A DNA stretch of 64,000 nt from Terrabacter terrigena (GTDB taxonomy: Bacteria; Actinomycetota; Actinomycetes; Actinomycetales; Dermatophilaceae), in NCBI RefSeq assembly GCF_042676085.1, contig NZ_JBHTKH010000002.1, positions 248,001 to 312,000 on the forward strand, written 5' to 3'. The position numbers and the translations under genes are program-made. Shown in pieces: positions 60,468 through 64,000 of this stretch (positions are counted from its first letter, which is position 1; each line of letters begins with the position of its first letter). The notes under the pieces were generated by a model, which was given only the letters and a program-made list of their open reading frames with translations, had not been told where the DNA came from and made no database searches.

Positions 60468-62264
60468 GTGAGCGATCAAGGGATGGAACCGGAACAGCAT
60501 GACCAACCCCACCAGCCCGACCAGCCCGACCAGCCCGAGCAGGTGACGTTCGCCGATCTCGGACTCGACGAGCGGGTGCTCAAGGGACTGCGCGACGTCG
60601 GCTACGAGCACCCGTCGCCGATCCAGGCGGCGACCATCCCGGCGCTGCTCGAGGGCCGCCACGTGGTGGGGCTCGCGCAGACCGGCACCGGCAAGACGGC
60701 GGCGTTCGCCCTGCCGATCCTCAGCCAGCTCGACCTCAGGCAGAAGACGCCTCAGGCCCTGGTACTGGCCCCTACGCGCGAGCTCGCGCTGCAGGTCTGT
60801 GAGGCGTTCGAGCGGTATGCCGCGCGCCTCCCCGGCGTGCACGTGCTGCCCGTCTACGGCGGGCAGGCCTACGGGGTGCAGCTGAGCGCGCTGCGACGGG
60901 GCGTGCACATCGTCGTCGGCACGCCCGGACGCATCATGGACCACCTCGACAAGGGCACCCTCGACCTCAGCCAGCTGCGCTTCCTCGTGCTCGACGAGGC
61001 CGACGAGATGCTGAAGATGGGCTTCGCCGAGGACGTCGAGACGATCCTGGCCGACACCCCCGACGACAAGCACGTCGCGCTGTTCTCGGCGACGATGCCG
61101 GCCCAGATCCGGCGCATCTCGAAGAAGTACCTCACCGACCCCGTGGAGATCACGGTCGAGACGAAGACGACCACCTCCCCCAACATCACGCAGCGCTACC
61201 TCACGGTGAGCTACCCGCAGAAGGTCGACGCCCTCACGCGCATCCTCGAGGTCGAGAACTTCGAGGGCATGATCGTCTTCGTCCGCACCAAGAACGAGAC
61301 CGAGACGCTCGCGGAGAAGCTTCGGGCGCGCGGCTTCTCGGCGATGGCGATCAACGGCGACGTCGCCCAGGCCCAGCGCGAGCGCACCGTCGAGCAGCTG
61401 AAGTCCGGCAAGCTCGACATCCTCGTGGCCACCGACGTCGCCGCCCGCGGGCTCGACGTCGAGCGCATCAGCCACGTGGTCAACTACGACATCCCGACCG
61501 ACACCGAGTCCTACGTCCACCGCATCGGCCGCACCGGCCGGGCGGGGCGCAGCGGCGACGCGATCTCGTTCGTCACCCCGCGCGAGCGACACCTGCTCAA
61601 GGCCATCGAGAAGGCGACCCGGCAGTCGCTCGTGCAGATGTCGATGCCCACCGTCGACGACATCAACGCCACCCGCCTCACCCGGTTCGACGACGCGATC
61701 ACCGAGGCGCTCTCGACCGACCGCGTCGACTTCTTCCGCGACGTCATCGCGCACTACGTCAACGAGCACAACGTGCCCGAGGCCGACGTCGCCGCCGCCC
61801 TGGCCGTCGTGCTGCAGGGCGACGAGCCGATGCTGCTCGAGCCCGAGCCGGAGCGCCCGGCCCGGCGCAGCTTCGACCGTGACGACCGTCAGCGGGGCGA
61901 CGGCCGGCGCGACGACCGCCCTGGCGGAGGCAGGGGCCGCGACGACCGGCGGGAACGCGGCGGCCGCAGCGGCGCGGGAGGGCCGTTCGCCACCTACCGC
62001 ATCGCCGTCGGCCGACGACAGCACGTCGAGCCCCGGCAGATCGTCGGCGCCATCGCCAACGAGGGCGGCCTCGGGCGCGGGGACTTCGGTCACATCGACA
62101 TCCGCGCCGACCACTCACTCGTCGAGCTTCCCGCGAGCCTGCCCTCAGGCGCCTGGGAGCGGCTGCGCGGCACGCGCATCTCGGGCCAGCTCATCGAGCT
62201 CGCACTGGACGAGGGGCGGCGGGGCGGGCGGGGCGCCGGGCAGGCGAAGCGACCGCGCTCCTGA
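60468..62264 (+). CDS. deaD: DEAD-box RNA helicase with DbpA-type RNA-binding domain
   Basis: A 598-residue ATP-dependent RNA helicase. An N-terminal DQP/HQP repeat leads the Q motif VTFADLGLDERVLKGL. Motif I AQTGTGKTAA, motif II VLDEADEMLK, motif III FSATMP and motif VI HRIGRTGRAG are all present. The linker is Arg/Asp/Gly-rich. A DbpA RNA-binding domain ends it (ATYRIAVGRRQHVEPRQIVG and on). It probably acts in ribosome assembly or cold adaptation. GTG 60468 follows TACCGT by 6 nt, again a leaderless layout; two octamer copies lie in the 114-bp upstream spacer. Confidence 0.94.
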   Translation: MSDQGMEPEQHDQPHQPDQPDQPEQVTFADLGLDERVLKGLRDVGYEHPSPIQAATIPALLEGRHVVGLAQTGTGKTAAFALPILSQLDLRQKTPQALVLAPTRELALQVCEAFERYAARLPGVHVLPVYGGQAYGVQLSALRRGVHIVVGTPGRIMDHLDKGTLDLSQLRFLVLDEADEMLKMGFAEDVETILADTPDDKHVALFSATMPAQIRRISKKYLTDPVEITVETKTTTSPNITQRYLTVSYPQKVDALTRILEVENFEGMIVFVRTKNETETLAEKLRARGFSAMAINGDVAQAQRERTVEQLKSGKLDILVATDVAARGLDVERISHVVNYDIPTDTESYVHRIGRTGRAGRSGDAISFVTPRERHLLKAIEKATRQSLVQMSMPTVDDINATRLTRFDDAITEALSTDRVDFFRDVIAHYVNEHNVPEADVAAALAVVLQGDEPMLLEPEPERPARRSFDRDDRQRGDGRRDDRPGGGRGRDDRRERGGRSGAGGPFATYRIAVGRRQHVEPRQIVGAIANEGGLGRGDFGHIDIRADHSLVELPASLPSGAWERLRGTRISGQLIELALDEGRRGGRGAGQAKRPRS

Positions 62265-62378
62265 CGGCGCTTCCCGCAGGCCGAGGGGACGGCATACGAG
62301 ATCGGCGTGTGACACGGGCCACATGGCGAGCACGGCCGGTCAGGAAATGCCCAGACGCCCGTGATAGTTAGTTGAAGC

Positions 62379-62927
62379 GTGAACCAGTTGCGCATCATCG
62401 TCTCCAGCACCCGTCCCGGCCGCATCGGCCCGAAGGTCGCCGAGTGGGTGGCCACGCAGGCTCCCACCGACGCGTGGGAGGTCGAGCTGCTCGACTTGTC
62501 GACGCTGCCCTTCTTCGACGAGGAGGACATGCCGAAGAACGGCAACTACGCCAAGCCCCACACGAAGGACTGGGCCTCCAAGGTCTTCGAGTCCGACGCG
62601 ATCGTCGTCGTCACGCCGCAGTACAACCGCAGCTTCCCGGCGCCGATCAAGAACGCGATCGACTACCTCTTCGCCGAGTGGGACAGCAAGCCGATCGCGC
62701 TGGTCGGCTACGGCTGGACCGGCGCGGCGGACGCCACAGCCGACCTGACCAAGGTGCTCGAGCACGTCAAGGCCGACGTCGTCGGCTCGACCGGCCTCGT
62801 CTTCACCCAGGACATCTCGCCCGAGGGTGAGCTCGACGTCACGGCCGAGCGCCGGGCCGAGGTGGCAGGCCTGCTCGAGGCGCTCGGCTCCAAGGTCACC
62901 GACCTCGACTCGGTCAGCGCCGGCTGA
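62379..62927 (+). CDS. NADPH-dependent FMN reductase family protein
   Basis: A 182-residue flavodoxin-like oxidoreductase. The FMN phosphate loop is VSSTRPGRIGPKVAEW (~8-23); TPQYNRSFPAPIKNAIDYL (~85-103) is the family's second flavin/active-site motif, with PQYN present. It reduces flavins or quinones with NAD(P)H. GTG 62379 follows a TAGTTA box by 8 nt (62365-62370). Confidence 0.9.
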   Translation: MNQLRIIVSSTRPGRIGPKVAEWVATQAPTDAWEVELLDLSTLPFFDEEDMPKNGNYAKPHTKDWASKVFESDAIVVVTPQYNRSFPAPIKNAIDYLFAEWDSKPIALVGYGWTGAADATADLTKVLEHVKADVVGSTGLVFTQDISPEGELDVTAERRAEVAGLLEALGSKVTDLDSVSAG

Positions 62928-62965
62928 CCTCCTCTCGACCTCTGGGCCGACTCCCGGTCCGACCC

Positions 62966-62998
62966 CTGCGGGCGCGTCCTCTTCGGACGCGCCCGCAG
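62966..62998. terminator. Bidirectional terminator between convergent genes
   Basis: CTGCGGGCGCGTCC (62966-62979) pairs perfectly with GGACGCGCCCGCAG (62985-62998), loop TCTTC, between the FMN reductase and the convergent membrane-protein gene. Confidence 0.88.
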
Positions 62999-63068
62999 TG
63001 CGTCTCGAGGCAGCAGGCGGCACCCGATCGCGTGGAGCGGGCTCGGACACGACCGGCTCGCCTGCGCG

Positions 63069-64000
63069 CTACTGGACCAGTCCGTCGTTCCGTGCGGTGG
63101 CGCACCTGACCATGATCCGAAGGTCGGCCGACCCGCCGGCCGGACAGAAGCCGGCACGAACGGCCTCGTCGGCGTCGCTGGGCCCCAGAGGCACATTCGG
63201 AAACAAGCGCTCGGTGAGGTCCCTCGGAAAACGTGACAGCAGAAGGACATCGGAACCACGCACGTCGTCCGCCATCTGTTCGGCCACCGTGGTCGAGATC
63301 CCGATCGGCATCTCCAGGTAGTACGCGTCGGTCCGCAGCTCAGGGAAGAGGAAGTAGAGCTGGACAGGGGTGACCGACGGCATCCGCATGTCCTGCGTCC
63401 CGACGAACACCCTCGCTCCGGGCGAGACGAGGTGCAGAACCGACCTTCGCAGCTCGTTGATCGCGCCGACGTCTTCCGCGGGCACCTCGACTGATCGCCC
63501 CGCGACTTCGTAGGCAGCCGAGGGGCCCGGCGCAACCAGCAGCCGAGAGGGCACGATGAGGAGGGCCAGCACCACGACGAGCGCACCGCGGCCGATCACC
63601 GACGGCCACCTCGACGCGGACTCCGGCCGGCCGAACCCAGCGAGGACCACGAACGGGGCGCCGAGCGCCATGAGATAGCCGAGATGATCCAGGTCCGTTC
63701 GTTGGACCAGCTGCGGGAGCATGAGGGCGACGAGCAGCACGCGCGACCAGGCCTCGGCGGAGCCGACACGGATCGCCGACAGCAGGAGCACCAGAAGTGT
63801 GGCCACAGCGAGGCACAGGATCACCACGATGTGGCCGTCGATCTGCATCCTGGCGTTGACGAGGCCACGTTGGAGCACGACGTTGTCGAACGCACGACCT
63901 CCCCACGTCACATAGAAGACCACGGAGGGGGCCGAACCCGTCGCCACGCCGAGGACGGCACTTCGCCAGGCGGCCCGCGAGGTGAGGAACGGCAGACCTG
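63069..64000 (-). CDS. Polytopic membrane protein, partial (GT-C-like?)
   Basis: The C-terminal 310 codons are visible; the frame stays open to the right edge, so the N-terminus is missing. Several hydrophobic helices lie in the first half (HIVVILCLAVATLLVLLLSA; VLLVALMLPQLVQRTDLDHL; ALVVVLALLIVPSRLLV). A ~150-residue extracytoplasmic C-terminal domain follows (INELRRSVLHLVSPGARVFV ... YLEMPIGISTTVAEQ). The HLGYLMALGAP and RTD context resembles GT-C-type glycosyltransferases or polysaccharide-assembly proteins, but no catalytic motif is visible in this part. It is more A+T-rich than its neighbours. Confidence 0.65.
   Translation of the reverse strand, partial: GLPFLTSRAAWRSAVLGVATGSAPSVVFYVTWGGRAFDNVVLQRGLVNARMQIDGHIVVILCLAVATLLVLLLSAIRVGSAEAWSRVLLVALMLPQLVQRTDLDHLGYLMALGAPFVVLAGFGRPESASRWPSVIGRGALVVVLALLIVPSRLLVAPGPSAAYEVAGRSVEVPAEDVGAINELRRSVLHLVSPGARVFVGTQDMRMPSVTPVQLYFLFPELRTDAYYLEMPIGISTTVAEQMADDVRGSDVLLLSRFPRDLTERLFPNVPLGPSDADEAVRAGFCPAGGSADLRIMVRCATARNDGLVQ

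Overview
The window is high-GC DNA (about 70% G+C) with GTG/ATG starts, frequent 4-nt gene overlaps (ATGA, GTGA) and several apparently leaderless genes. Gene content points to an actinobacterium of the order Micrococcales, probably Intrasporangiaceae-like (family-level placement is inference). The order topA, DUF1998-type helicase, Tad pilus cluster with a 6C-type RNA, and acetyl-CoA synthetase resembles the Rv3646c-Rv3667 neighbourhood of Mycobacterium tuberculosis. Accessory modules appear to have been inserted between these landmarks.

Layout. 1-2.8 kb: 5' part of topA (minus) and a DODA-type dioxygenase. 3.2-16.5 kb: the most unusual region, a ten-gene plus-strand cluster. It encodes TelA, an XpaC-like protein, a CbbX-type AAA+ ATPase preceded by a 13-codon leader ORF, a GlnX-like membrane sensor, a GlnH-like lipoprotein, a coiled-coil protein, PknG kinase, a PP2C phosphatase, a VWA protein and an FHA protein. 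From the ATPase on, every junction overlaps by 4-8 nt. It fuses the known GlnX/GlnH/PknG amino-acid-sensing pathway with TelA/XpaC/VWA modules known from stress-response (Ter-type) systems. Zinc-ribbon tags recur in the kinase, phosphatase and FHA protein. 16.6-17.6 kb: a P-loop kinase and SoxR. 17.8-22.1 kb: a SARP-NB-ARC-TPR regulator flanked by genes for a secreted CHAP-like protein and a 57-residue secreted two-cysteine peptide. All three have a matching 11-bp-period direct repeat upstream.

22.2-29 kb (minus): a TetR-controlled heterodimeric ABC exporter, a methyltransferase that seems to start at CTG, and a STAS anti-sigma antagonist. 29.2-35.3 kb (plus): MrfA/Hrq1-like helicase, subtilase, small OB-fold-like protein. 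35.5-40.2 kb (plus): a complete sulfate ABC transporter (binding protein, CysT, CysW, CysA) and a cysteine-free Rrf2 regulator. 40.2-45.2 kb (minus): Tad/Flp-type pilus operon and a 6C-like RNA. 45.7-46.6 kb: Fic-fold protein with a degenerate active site. 46.7-48 kb: trpS of the TrpRS-II type behind a leaderless Trp-Trp leader peptide and attenuator. 48.2-50.9 kb (minus): acyltransferase and Tat-exported PhoD. 51.1-53.1 kb: acetyl-CoA synthetase. 53.3-58.5 kb: TrmB/LuxR-like regulator divergent from a second, very large subtilase. 58.7-64 kb: DUF222/HNH nuclease, ribbon-helix-helix protein, DeaD-type RNA helicase, FMN reductase and the C-terminal part of a polytopic membrane protein that leaves the window.

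Window-wide, the octamer GTATGCCG/CGGCATAC is strongly over-represented (about 31 copies counted by eye). Degenerate 12-13 bp tandem repeats are common at gene ends and in spacers. No tRNA, rRNA, CRISPR array, transposase or integrase was found.
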